A stretch of DNA of 64,000 bases from Gardnerella vaginalis 1500E (GCF_000263595.1 NZ_ADES01000014.1:1-64000); one strand, 5' to 3'. Positions 45,569-54,457 are shown, numbered from the stretch's first letter. A program made the numbers and translations. Notes: generated from the letters alone by a model not told the origin.

Positions 45569-47089
45569 TTACGCTATGCCGTCACTGGTATCGTCACTAT
45601 TATCGTCGTCATTATCTGAATCATTATTGAAAGAAGTCGATTCATCAATATGACCGATTATTGGGAATGAAAGATCTGGAATATCCAAACTCAATGGCTT
45701 GCTAGGCTCTAAATGCGTAACTGGGATTTGCATAGAATCAGATGCGCGCTTTGCAGGAGCTGCAGGCGGGAAAGATGGTATAGCAGATGCAGCAGACTCA
45801 GGTGCAGACTCAGGTGCAGACTCAGCAGCTTCGTGCGTACGATGTGAAACCGGAGGGAAAGCAGGAGGCACAGTCGGCGGCACAGAAGTATTCGCAACTG
45901 GCTTTGCAGCTGGCTTCACAGCTGGAGGCACAGTCGGCGGCACAGTAGCAGAAGCAGAAGAATTATGCATTACTGTGGCACTTTGCAAAAGCTCATCGTT
46001 ACTATCTTCATCGTCAAGATTTGCAGACTTACTTTCTGCAGAATGAGCCGTAAAGATTGCGCGCTCAGACTGATGTAACGCTTCAAACGAATCGCTAGAA
46101 GATTGATTATTGTAATCAACCGGAGCAAAAATGCTTTGCTTTTCGTGATCAGGAACATTAGGCACCAATTGAGAGCGAGTAATCTTTGGCAAAACGTTTG
46201 AGACTTCGCCCTTTTCTGCAGAAGAAGTTGCGGAAGATACTGCAGAAGATACGCCAGACACTTTTGTTGCAGGAGCAAAAGATGGAGCCACAGAAGCAGT
46301 TGCAGAAGCAGCAGACGCAGCAGCCACGTCCGTCGCTGTTCCAACAGCCGCAGCCGCAGACGCAGCCTCAGCGGACGCGCGCTTATCTTCAGCAGCAGAC
46401 GCAGCAGCAATAGCCTCAACAAGAGTATGTCCTGAATAATCAGAATTAACATACTTGTCTAAACGCTTAAGAGATTCCAAGCTACTTAACAAACGCACGC
46501 AAGCATTCAAGTAGTAATCAACCTGACGCTCATCATAGCCATGTTTGCCAGTTTTTTGAGTGAAAATAACATTAGAAACATATGTGGAGTTAATGTCGTT
46601 CAAAGTATTTTCGTCAGTTTCCCACTCAAGCTCGTGACCAAGCATAAGCGCAATCTTATCTAAAGCTTGATCAACCATAATATCTACTTGCTTACGAGCA
46701 TAAGATGGTCGACGAGAAGCTCCGTTATCAAAACGTTCACGATAATCACGCTGAGCATGTTTCAAAAGCTTACGATACAACTCTTCAGCGCGAGCTTTCC
46801 AAGCCACCCTACCACACTCGGAAATCTCCTGCTCGGTGCATTTGTCAACAACTGCGCGCTCCAAACGAGACAGTGCAGCATCAACCTGCCCAATAACATA
46901 ACCATTTCGCTCTAAGTCAAAAGAAACTTCTTGAATGTCTTGCTGAGTAAGTCGAGCCTCATCGCTTTCATACAAAGTGTGCGCACGCTCCAGAAAAGCA
47001 TCTACCTGTGCGACGTTATATCCTAACTTACGCTTACCCACACGCTCCATTCCTGAAGCATTACGAGCGGTATCAGGTTTATTAGTCAT
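45569..47089 (-). CDS. DivIVA-domain protein with long low-complexity tail
   Basis: 506 residues. N-terminal part contains two DivIVA-like motifs (KRKLGYNVAQVDAFLERAHTLY near 18-40 and GKHGYDERQVDYYLNACVRLLSSLE near 183), suggesting a relation to cell-pole or septum factors. The rest is Ala/Ser/Pro-rich: alanine-rich stretch 230-290 and PPTVPPA, SAPE and similar repeats near 375-440. The last 20 residues are acidic (DNDDDNSDDTSDG). It is not the classical Wag31, which has a long coiled coil. The function is probably in cell envelope or division; I cannot be more precise. Preceded by two possible upstream ATGs; the first is used. Confidence 0.78.
   Translation of the reverse strand: MTNKPDTARNASGMERVGKRKLGYNVAQVDAFLERAHTLYESDEARLTQQDIQEVSFDLERNGYVIGQVDAALSRLERAVVDKCTEQEISECGRVAWKARAEELYRKLLKHAQRDYRERFDNGASRRPSYARKQVDIMVDQALDKIALMLGHELEWETDENTLNDINSTYVSNVIFTQKTGKHGYDERQVDYYLNACVRLLSSLESLKRLDKYVNSDYSGHTLVEAIAAASAAEDKRASAEAASAAAAVGTATDVAAASAASATASVAPSFAPATKVSGVSSAVSSATSSAEKGEVSNVLPKITRSQLVPNVPDHEKQSIFAPVDYNNQSSSDSFEALHQSERAIFTAHSAESKSANLDDEDSNDELLQSATVMHNSSASATVPPTVPPAVKPAAKPVANTSVPPTVPPAFPPVSHRTHEAAESAPESAPESAASAIPSFPPAAPAKRASDSMQIPVTHLEPSKPLSLDIPDLSFPIIGHIDESTSFNNDSDNDDDNSDDTSDGIA
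45792..45826. repeat. 12-bp tandem repeat in the DivIVA-domain gene
   Basis: About three units of GCAGACTCAGGT, encoding repeated SAPE. Two longer direct repeats of 22 bp (core GGAGGCACAGTCGGCGG) lie at 45864-45885 and 45924-45945. Confidence 0.8.
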
Positions 47090-47210
47090 CTACTATCGAC
47101 CTCCTGAGCACATGTTTCCATTGAGTATACTCTACGCGATTGTTGAGACGCGCGCCACGCTTAAGTACATTCGTACAGACCCTCATGTATGTTTTTACTT
47201 TGTTGCAATC

Positions 47211-47286
<76 letters not shown>

Positions 47287-47334
47287 TTCTGTTCGATTCA
47301 AATTACCTTATTTAATTAGATTATTTAATTCGCT

Positions 47335-47369
47335 TATTTTGTATTCATTTTGTATTCATTTTGTATTTA
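47335..47369. repeat. short direct repeats TTTTGTATTCA
   Basis: Two and a half head-to-tail units between tRNA-Val and the end of the Lon-like gene. Confidence 0.65.
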
Positions 47370-48261
47370 CATCTTTTGCACTACAGCTTGGCAATTTATC
47401 TGCTCCACGGCTGGAACCTATAGATTTCAACGCTTTATAAGCTTCATCAATAGTACTAACTCGAACAACTCGCAAACCTTGTGGAACATGACCAACTACT
47501 TCGTCGCAATTATCTTTAGGAGCTAAAAACCAGGTAGCACCATCTCGCTTAGCTGCAATCATTTTTAGGCGAATACCACCAATAGCGCCAATTTTCTTCG
47601 ATTTTTCAATAGTTCCAGTGCCGGCTATAGTTTTACCGCCAGTTTCACTTTCAGGCGTAAGCTTATCTAAAATTCCAAGCGTATACATCATTCCTGCAGA
47701 AGGTCCCCCAACATCTTCAATATGTAAACGCAACTTCACACCCTTAGTATTAATTCCAAGATGCTTAGAGGCGTATTGTAAAGCAACATTTTGCGCAACA
47801 TCCTGCGAATTGTTCATTTCGTGTTCGGATTCCTTATCGTAATCATCCGCATTCTGACCAACAGGCACAATTGCTTCGCGAGGAATTATCGCTTTTTGAG
47901 GATTCAGCCACGAAATAAGCGCTTCAAATGTTGAAACTTCATGCCCTGGAACTCCAGAAGTATCAACAGTGAGCATTAATAATTTCCCGCTATCTTTATA
48001 CTTTGCATGCTTTGAAAGTATTTGAATTACAGGAAGCTTTGAATCTCCAGAAACACCAAGCACATCCTGAGTAGTACCAGGCTCTTCTACAACATACGCA
48101 CTTGGTAGCATCAGCGCAATTAACGCAACTAATACGGCAAAAAATCCCGCAAAATAGCGCAAAGAATGTGAATCAATATACAAAATTAACTGCTTCGCAA
48201 ATGTTAGCAATCTACCTGATAACCTGCTAAATATGCGCAAACGTTTAGAAAAGCCAAGCAT
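47356..48261 (-). CDS. YlbL-like membrane-anchored Lon-type protease without evident PDZ
   Basis: 301 residues from the chosen ATG. One membrane helix near 32-54 (FAGFFAVLVALIALMLPSAYVV), then an extracytoplasmic region and a C-terminal S16 (Lon-type) peptidase domain. Catalytic Ser is in EDVGGPSAGMMYTLGIL and Lys in GGIRLKMIAAKRDGA near 255. The usual YlbL/Rv3194c architecture has a PDZ domain between helix and peptidase; the matching region here is short (NVALQYASKHLGINTKGVKLRL) and I see no PDZ GLGF-like motif. The start is uncertain: TTG 48279 or ATG 48261. Neighbours match the actinobacterial set around Rv3194c-Rv3198c. Confidence 0.8.
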   Translation of the reverse strand: MLGFSKRLRIFSRLSGRLLTFAKQLILYIDSHSLRYFAGFFAVLVALIALMLPSAYVVEEPGTTQDVLGVSGDSKLPVIQILSKHAKYKDSGKLLMLTVDTSGVPGHEVSTFEALISWLNPQKAIIPREAIVPVGQNADDYDKESEHEMNNSQDVAQNVALQYASKHLGINTKGVKLRLHIEDVGGPSAGMMYTLGILDKLTPESETGGKTIAGTGTIEKSKKIGAIGGIRLKMIAAKRDGATWFLAPKDNCDEVVGHVPQGLRVVRVSTIDEAYKALKSIGSSRGADKLPSCSAKDVNTK

Positions 48262-48279
48262 GTTTGTATCATTACACAA

Positions 48280-48408
48280 GCCCTATATAGATTAATTTGA
48301 TTTTGAATTTGACTTATAATGCAAATAATGCAAAATATAATGCAAAATATAATGTATAAAACATAATAAAAACATATTTGCTTTAAACCGCAGCAAAAGG
48401 ATGAACTC
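48280..48408. other. divergent intergenic region with 12-bp repeats
   Basis: AT-rich; contains tandem AATGCAAAATAT-like units near 48316-48353 and a possible -10 TATAAT. It must carry promoters for the Lon-like and zincin genes. Confidence 0.5.
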
Positions 48409-49962
48409 ATGAACGATGATGCAATTCACCAGTGGCTTATTGAATGCTTTGGGCCAATACAAGGCGAAGAAGCATGGAAACAACTTGAACAACTTCCTTT
48501 TGAGCTGCGCGAACAACTCTTAAATCAAAACCCAGATAAGCTTCCTAAACCGGACGAAGTTCGTAGCATGATGCAAGCTTTCAGCGCAGGAGGACTAAAT
48601 AATCCTAATGAAATGGAAGCAACACTTGAAGAAGGGCCAATTAACCAAAAACTTGCGCAATCAATTGCATTACAGCGCGCAACCGGAGATCAAGGTAACG
48701 TAAATGCAGAAGTTGCTGACTCGGCTAGGCGTGCGCTAAGTCAAGCAAATTTGTGGCTAGATATTACGTGCAATTTCAATCCTGCTCCAGGAACACCAGC
48801 GGTACTTTCAAGAGCGGATTGGGTTGAAGGAACACTCGGAGCATGGGTAAAATTCGCAAACCCTGTTGCAAAATCCGTGAACGAAGCGCTTACTTCTGTT
48901 ATTGAGGAGCGATTTAGCGGTGTGGACGACGCTGAAGTAAAAGGACTTTTTGCAGGAGTTGTGCCGATTCCGCTGCCTGAAGGAATGAATAATCCAGCGC
49001 AACTAATGAAACTACTCGGAAACACTTCCTTTGCTATGCAATTAGGGCAAGCTGCGGGCGCACTTTCGCACGAAGTACACGGAAGTTTTGATCAAGGACT
49101 TGCGTTATTGCAAAATCCTGCTGGAGGCTTAATTCCATACAACTGCATTGAATACGCAAAAGTGTGGGAGTTAGATATTACAGAAGTCATGAATTATTTG
49201 GCTTTGCGAGAAGCAGCTCACGCAAGACTATTTGCATCCGTGCCATGGCTTATGCCGCGATTTGAGGCGCTGATTATTAAGTATGCAAACGGAATAAACA
49301 TTGATTTAGAGGCGATGGAAGAACAACTTCGCGACGTAGAAACTATGAATCCGGAAGCAATTTCGGGTGCTGTAAATTTGCAGAATATTGGTAGCAATGA
49401 TTCAGAGGAGCAGCGTCAAGCATTGCACAGTTTAGAAACACTGCTTGCGCTTGTTGAAGGATGGGTTGATTGCGTTACTTGGCAGGCTGGAATGGCTCAT
49501 ATTGTGCATATTGAACAGTTGCGCGAAATGATGCGTCGCGAGCGCGCTGCAGGAGGACCGGCAGAAGTGACATTCGAATCGCTTTTGGGATTGAAACTTA
49601 GACCTCGCCGAATGAGAGAAGCAACTAAGTTGTGGGAAAAGATTACGCAAGAGCACGGAATTGATAAGCGAGATAGTTTGTGGGGTCACCCAGATTTGCT
49701 ACCAACTTTGCAGGAAACTAGCGAAAACGCGAAGGAAGATGGTAGTGAATCTAATCATGAAAATAGTAGCAAAAGCGTAAACGCAAATAGCAGCGAAGTC
49801 TTAGATACTAGCTTAGGTACTAGCAGTAGCGAAAATTGGGATGCTGACTTTAGCAAGCTACTTGAGGAAGAAGAGCACAAAAAGAATCAAGGCGGCGAAA
49901 CTGGTAACGGATCTGGCGACGGATCTGACAATACCGACGGCGCCGAAAATCAGGCTGAATAA
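48409..49962 (+). CDS. zincin_1 (DUF2342) family protein
   Basis: 517 residues. Matches the actinobacterial zinc-dependent metalloprotease-like family (DUF2342; Rv3195 in M. tuberculosis). The N-terminal part has the GPIQGEEAWKQLEQLPFELREQLL region; the core has ADWVEGTLGAWVKFANPVAKSVNEAL, LGQAAGALSHEVHGSFDQGL, and the motif YLALREAAHARLFASVPWL near residue 265. HExxH would be expected of an active zincin, but the motif reads R-E-A-A-H, so catalysis is uncertain. AAAGGATG precedes the ATG. The last 60 residues are acidic and Asn/Ser-rich. Lies divergent from the Lon-like gene and next to copy B of the intergenic element. Confidence 0.82.
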   Translation: MNDDAIHQWLIECFGPIQGEEAWKQLEQLPFELREQLLNQNPDKLPKPDEVRSMMQAFSAGGLNNPNEMEATLEEGPINQKLAQSIALQRATGDQGNVNAEVADSARRALSQANLWLDITCNFNPAPGTPAVLSRADWVEGTLGAWVKFANPVAKSVNEALTSVIEERFSGVDDAEVKGLFAGVVPIPLPEGMNNPAQLMKLLGNTSFAMQLGQAAGALSHEVHGSFDQGLALLQNPAGGLIPYNCIEYAKVWELDITEVMNYLALREAAHARLFASVPWLMPRFEALIIKYANGINIDLEAMEEQLRDVETMNPEAISGAVNLQNIGSNDSEEQRQALHSLETLLALVEGWVDCVTWQAGMAHIVHIEQLREMMRRERAAGGPAEVTFESLLGLKLRPRRMREATKLWEKITQEHGIDKRDSLWGHPDLLPTLQETSENAKEDGSESNHENSSKSVNANSSEVLDTSLGTSSSENWDADFSKLLEEEEHKKNQGGETGNGSGDGSDNTDGAENQAE

Positions 49963-50020
49963 TCAATCACGCTATTAAAGCGATGTAAAGGAATAATCGA
50001 AATCCCCTCAAACATTCTGT

Positions 50021-50400
50021 AGCTTTGCAGTAATGCTTCTGGAACGGTAATTACTTGTTGATTAGTGAACTTTAACATTAATGCTCTGCAGACGCTGATT
50101 ACTTATTACTTATAGAACACTAGCATCATTGCTGCTGCGCACTCCACACCAGACACTCCTACCACACAGCAGAACACTAGCGGTTTTAGTGGTAGTGAGG
50201 GTGGGTGTTGCTTGGTCGAGCAATATAAAAGCGGAGCGATAGTAATATCTTTTTGACGAATAACTATTTTTGCAAAAAAGTAAGTAAAAAAAACTAAACT
50301 TAACTATCTAGCCACTAAGTCCAAATAAGGTATAAGAGCGGAGCGCTGCGAGACAAGTAACACCCACCCTCACAGCCACACCATAAACCGACAGCCAAAA
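50021..50400 (+). repeat. structured intergenic element, copy B (variant)
   Basis: About 380 non-coding bases just 3' of the zincin gene. Its first part is related to copies A and C: segments near 50021-50070 and 50072-50130 (core GCTCTGCAGACGCTGATTACTT) recur as imperfect repeats and in the copy at 54040. It then has its own nested stems: CGGTTT (50181-50186) with AAACCG (50385-50390), and inner 20-base arms 50195-50214 and 50354-50373 (core GGGTGGGTGTT) pairing with a single G-T wobble. The loop carries a direct repeat AGCGGAGCG. Same architecture as the other copies but a different inner stem. Confidence 0.65.
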
Positions 50401-50407
50401 ATCGAAA

Positions 50408-51970
50408 TCAAGCCAAGAAGCGGCTAGGAGCGCGATTCATCCCCGCGCTTCCCTCTTTTCGGCAAGCGTAAGACAGGTGAAGCGTTTTTTCAGCACGAGT
50501 CACAGCAACATACATAAGTCTGCGCTCCTCTTCTATATCTTCATCTGTAGAAGCAGAACCGAATGGTATTAAGCCTTCCGAGCAACCAACCACATAAACG
50601 TGCGCAAACTCCAAACCCTTAACTGCGTGAATAGTAGAAACCGTAACTGTTGAAATATCAAGCGTTTTAGAAGCATCACCAGCATCTAAAGAAGCCGAGG
50701 TTTGCGCATCTTCCAAAACATTTCGCTGCCAGCCAACGTCTCTTCTCACTCGATACGGCATTTTGGCAAATTTCAAAGCCTTGCAAATAACCTGCTGCTG
50801 AGCGTTAGTGCGCGTTAGTATTGCGCAATCTCCCGGATTGGCAACTTCGCTTTTTACAAACTTTACAATTTGATTGACCACACCCAAAGCTTCATCAACA
50901 TCAGTCGCAAAAACCTGCTGCGAAACACGAGTACCGCCTTTAGTAAGAGACTTAACTTTTACGTAGTCACGCTTATACGGCGATGAAGCAAGTACGCGAT
51001 TAGCAATACCAACTATGCGCTCTGTTGAACGATAATCCGTATTCAAACTAATATCGGCACTTATTGGAGCAAATTCTTGCGGAAAAGCTAACAAATCGTA
51101 GCTACTTGCGCCCGCAAACGAGTAGATAGTCTGAGCAGGGTCGCCAACTACGCAAATATCACGATTCTGCCCCATCCATAATCGCAATAATTCGTGCTGT
51201 AAAGGAGACACATCCTGATATTCGTCGACTGTAATCCAACCAATTGATTGACGAATACGCCTAGAAGATTCCGGAAAATTTCGCAAAATATGACATGCAA
51301 GCAAAAGAATATCGTTAAAATCAATACAATTATGCGAATTTTTTTCTGTTTCGTAAGCTTCGTAAACGTCAACGAATTGCTGCGGTTCTAATCCTGCAGG
51401 AGGCAGGCGATGAGTTGCAGCACAAGCGCGAATGTAATCATCTGGCGCGATAAGCGAAACTTTAGACCAGTTGATTTCCGCCAAAATATCTCGAGCTTGC
51501 AGCAAAGTTAAGCCATCAAAATCTGGGTAACGCTTAAGAGCTGCAGATATTATTTGCTTAGGATCTTCCATAATAGACGGAAAAGGCGCTGAACAAACTT
51601 CACTCCACACGCTACGAATCTGCTGCAATGCAGCCGAGTGAAAAGTTGCAACACAACCAATATTTTTAACGCCAAGAGCCTCTATTCTAGAGCGCATTTC
51701 CGCAGCAGCTTTTACAGAAAAAGTAACTGCCAAAACTCTTTCAGCATCCCACTTACCGCTAGCGCAAGCATACGCAATTCGACGCGTAATAGTGCGCGTT
51801 TTACCAGCTCCAGCGCAAGCAATAATGCGCACCGGACCTTCTACTGCCGTGGCAGCTAAACGCTGCGAATCATCCAAACCATCTAAAAGAGCTTCTGGAG
51901 AAGGCGCTTTAGAAGCGTCTGAAGAAGCCGCTTTCGAAGTCACTTGCGAGGTTTCTGGCGAATAATTCAT
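50408..51970 (-). CDS. UvrD/Rep-family DNA helicase (UvrD2-like)
   Basis: 520 residues from the ATG that starts MNYSPE. Superfamily 1 helicase motifs are all visible: Walker A ACAGAGKTRTI near 57, motif Ia, WITVDEYQDVSPLQHELLR (motif II), GDPAQTIYSFAGASSYDLL (III), NTDYRSTERIVGIA (IV), VSTIHAVKGLEFAHVYVVG (V), and LMYVAVTRAEKTLHLSY (VI). A 3'-5' helicase for repair or conflict resolution. The frame remains open upstream to 52216, but that part is not conserved and overlaps the divergent promoter. It is shorter than mycobacterial UvrD2 and lacks an HRDC domain as far as I can see. Confidence 0.9.
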   Translation of the reverse strand: MNYSPETSQVTSKAASSDASKAPSPEALLDGLDDSQRLAATAVEGPVRIIACAGAGKTRTITRRIAYACASGKWDAERVLAVTFSVKAAAEMRSRIEALGVKNIGCVATFHSAALQQIRSVWSEVCSAPFPSIMEDPKQIISAALKRYPDFDGLTLLQARDILAEINWSKVSLIAPDDYIRACAATHRLPPAGLEPQQFVDVYEAYETEKNSHNCIDFNDILLLACHILRNFPESSRRIRQSIGWITVDEYQDVSPLQHELLRLWMGQNRDICVVGDPAQTIYSFAGASSYDLLAFPQEFAPISADISLNTDYRSTERIVGIANRVLASSPYKRDYVKVKSLTKGGTRVSQQVFATDVDEALGVVNQIVKFVKSEVANPGDCAILTRTNAQQQVICKALKFAKMPYRVRRDVGWQRNVLEDAQTSASLDAGDASKTLDISTVTVSTIHAVKGLEFAHVYVVGCSEGLIPFGSASTDEDIEEERRLMYVAVTRAEKTLHLSYACRKEGSAGMNRAPSRFLA

Positions 51971-52041
51971 ACCTACTATTGTGGCAGCAATAACGACGCT
52001 TGTGCAAGCTGAATAAAAACATGTGTATAACTTACGAAAAA

Positions 52042-52069
52042 TTGGTAAAATCTCGGTGCTTTGTATTAC
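52042..52069 (+). promoter_or_regulatory. candidate promoter of a leaderless pseudokinase mRNA
   Basis: TTGGTA (52042-52047) and TATTAC (52064-52069) are 16 bases apart. Transcription would start near 52076, at most a few bases before the GTG at 52079; no spaced ribosome site exists. Confidence 0.5.
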
Positions 52070-52078
52070 TGTGGGAGT

Positions 52079-53758
52079 GTGACACAACTCAGTAGATTCA
52101 AGTTGGCAGCACTGGCATCTGCAGCCATGCCCGAAGTACAGTTTGCAGGAACGCGCCAAAGTGAGCAAGTTAATGCCACTGATACCGCGGCTGGAATTTC
52201 TCACGCCGTTGTGCAAGATGTTTCAGGTAAGCTTTATGACATTTTTATTAGTGCAGACAACAAGGGTCGCAAGCGCTTGCGCGACCGAGCTCGTGCAGCA
52301 TGGACGCTTGAGCACAGCAAAGATTTAGCAGCTTTGGGATTTGCGTACGACACTATGCTTACGTTTATTCCAGGAAAACGCGAAGGCGAAGAAAACAATA
52401 CTGCAACCGCGAATGCTACAAATAATGCAGATAGAGCAAATCTTAAGCAGACTATGCAAATGTCTAGCATTATTTCCGACGAAAATGACAATGACACTGT
52501 GCTTATTTGCGAGCATCTTGAAGGAAGCGCGCGCGACTTGCGTCTTCTTACAACGGATGATTGCGCAAATGTTGGAACTGCAATCGGCGCAATTCACAGA
52601 CTTCGTCCTAGCTTCGTAACTCGCGGAAAATATCCTGCTTTTACTACTGGCCAAATTCGAGCACAGTTAACCGGTTGGATTAAAAGGCTTCGTCAAGCAG
52701 GTCACATTCCAACAGAAATTACGGACAGCTGGTCCAGAGTGTTGGAAACTGAAGGATTGTGGTCATTTGAAACATGCCCAGTACACGGCGGTTTTGTTGA
52801 CGGAGATATTCTGTTTTCAGGATCTACTATTACTGCCGTAACAAATTGGCAGGGAATGCAAATTAACGATCCTGCTCGAGATTTGGCTTGGATTTTTGCA
52901 AAACTCAACGAACAGCGCAGAAACGCAGTACTTTCTGCATACGGCAGGATGATGGGATCTCGTCTCGATAGTTTGATTATGCTTCGAGCGAATTTGTGGT
53001 TGCAAATGGAGCAAGTTGGAGATTTTATTCAGGCTTTGCAGCGTGCAGACACAACAAGTATTATGCGTTTTAAGGCGCAGGTGGAACGTTTAGCGCACGA
53101 GCTTAGCCGTATTAACAATGCTCAAGCCGCTAAAACTCACTCTGCTGGAAGCCCTGCTTCTACTATTACTGTTGGCACGCTTCTTGAAAACGACAACACA
53201 AAAAGTCGCCAAATTTTGCAAAATAATTCTTCTGAAAATGCTGCAAATACCGCAAATTCCGCAAATGGAGACGAAACCAATGAGCGCGATATTACGGTTG
53301 AAGGAAATGTTTCTAAAGATAGCGATCAGAACACAAAAGTCGCGCGCGAAGCTGCCGAAAACGACGATACTCACGAGCGCACAGTTCAGTACGCTGTAAC
53401 TAATTCTTCTAGCAACGAGGAAGCTGAAAAGGCAGCGCATATTGCAGACGATACGGCAACTCAAGTAATTACGCATGTTGAAGCTAAGTCTTCAAATGAT
53501 AATGCTGACGCTGCAGAAGCTGAAGCAGAATCAGAAGCAGAATTAGAAGATGACGTTGTGAATGTTGAAGCAGCAGTTGCTGAGACAGAGACAGTTGCTA
53601 AATCAGAGACAGTTGCTGAGCCAGATGCAAACACTGAAGCAGAGGCAGATTCTGAAGAAACTTCCGCACAAGAAGAAGATGATAAGCCAGAAACGGTTAT
53701 TATTCCTCTTCGCGAGCGCGAAGAGCGAGCAAAGCGCGACGCTGAAGAAGAAAACTGA
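52079..53758 (+). CDS. phosphotransferase-fold protein, probably catalytically dead, with long acidic tail
   Basis: 559 residues. Residues 20-330 have the aminoglycoside/macrolide phosphotransferase (APH) fold: VSGKLYDIFISADNKGRKRLRDRARAAWTLEH is the nucleotide-binding region, and the catalytic region reads CPVHGGFVDGDILF ... ITAVTNWQGMQINDPARDLAWIF. In active family members the sequence would be HGDxxxxN and IDW; here Asp to Gly (residue 238) and Asp to Asn (residue 256) replace catalytic and metal-binding residues. The last 220 residues are acidic, Ala/Glu-rich with EAEAE-like repeats. It is divergent from the helicase gene. Function unknown; pseudokinase scaffold is the best guess. Start could be TTG 52061. 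Confidence 0.75.
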   Translation: MTQLSRFKLAALASAAMPEVQFAGTRQSEQVNATDTAAGISHAVVQDVSGKLYDIFISADNKGRKRLRDRARAAWTLEHSKDLAALGFAYDTMLTFIPGKREGEENNTATANATNNADRANLKQTMQMSSIISDENDNDTVLICEHLEGSARDLRLLTTDDCANVGTAIGAIHRLRPSFVTRGKYPAFTTGQIRAQLTGWIKRLRQAGHIPTEITDSWSRVLETEGLWSFETCPVHGGFVDGDILFSGSTITAVTNWQGMQINDPARDLAWIFAKLNEQRRNAVLSAYGRMMGSRLDSLIMLRANLWLQMEQVGDFIQALQRADTTSIMRFKAQVERLAHELSRINNAQAAKTHSAGSPASTITVGTLLENDNTKSRQILQNNSSENAANTANSANGDETNERDITVEGNVSKDSDQNTKVAREAAENDDTHERTVQYAVTNSSSNEEAEKAAHIADDTATQVITHVEAKSSNDNADAAEAEAESEAELEDDVVNVEAAVAETETVAKSETVAEPDANTEAEADSEETSAQEEDDKPETVIIPLREREERAKRDAEEEN

Positions 53759-53795
53759 AGAAGAAAGTAGTTTATAGCACTTATAGGAGGACAGC

Positions 53796-54014
53796 ATGCG
53801 AGTAGTGCTGGGATTAAAAAACGTTTCCGATTCAATTGATTTTGAAACAAACCAGAGCGCGGACGAAGTGCGCACAATTATTAGCGACGCAAAAGATATG
53901 CTTGAGTTTACTGATGTAAACGGTCGAACGATTATGATTTCAGCATCGTCATTGTCTTACGCACTAATCGGCGACACTCCAAAGCATTCAGTAGGATTCA
54001 GCGCCCTCAATTAA
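53796..54014 (+). CDS. DUF3107 family protein
   Basis: 72 residues: MRVVLGLKNVSDSIDFETNQSADEVRTIISDAK and then VNGRTIMISASSLSYALIGD. This matches the small actinobacterial DUF3107 family (TB9.4 in mycobacteria). AGGAGGAC precedes the ATG. It is 37 bases downstream of the pseudokinase gene and probably co-transcribed. Function unknown to me. Confidence 0.88.
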   Translation: MRVVLGLKNVSDSIDFETNQSADEVRTIISDAKDMLEFTDVNGRTIMISASSLSYALIGDTPKHSVGFSALN

Positions 54015-54039
54015 TATAACAAACTATAACCAAACATTA

Positions 54040-54447
54040 TGAAGCTTTACAGTATTGCTCTGCAGAAGCTGATTACTTATTGCTTAGTGAACACTATCAT
54101 TCATGCTGTTACACACGCCACGCCAGAAACTTCAATCTATGCACACACCGCAGCTTAATTGCGCGGCTCTAGTTGCACTTAGTAAACCGTGCAGTTTCGT
54201 AACAAACTTAACGAGTCTATGAGTTTTGTGTTTGTGTTTGGTGTGTTGAGAGGCTGGAAAAATTGTGTTCAGTGCTAAAAGAGGACTGAGAAGCTACATT
54301 CTTTAAGAAAGGCGAACACAATAAGCGTCTTTATCAGCCAGAGCGCACGAAGGACGGGACGCACGCAAACACAAATTTTCCAGCCTCGTCAAAACCAAAA
54401 AACTAAATCAGTTACAAAACTCATAGACGATACTCAAGAACATCGAA
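54040..54447 (+). repeat. structured intergenic element, copy C (plus orientation)
   Basis: About 400 non-coding bases, 3' of DUF3107. Outer arms 54215-54229 and 54414-54428 (GTCTATGAGTTTTGT and its complement) pair perfectly for 15 bp; inner arms 54250-54269 and 54368-54387 pair over 20 positions with one mismatch. About 98 bases lie between. Blocks shared with copy A: CGCAGCTTAATTGCG, GTTGCACTTAGTAAACC, GAGGACTGAG, GGCGAACACA, CGAAGGACGGGAC. No open frame is conserved between the two copies. I cannot assign it to a known RNA family. Confidence 0.75.
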
Positions 54448-54457
54448 AATAAAGAGT

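Noticed and set aside
46186..46413. Gln-rich frame opposite the DivIVA-domain gene
   Set aside because: It is the reverse of an alanine-rich stretch, which always gives such repeats.
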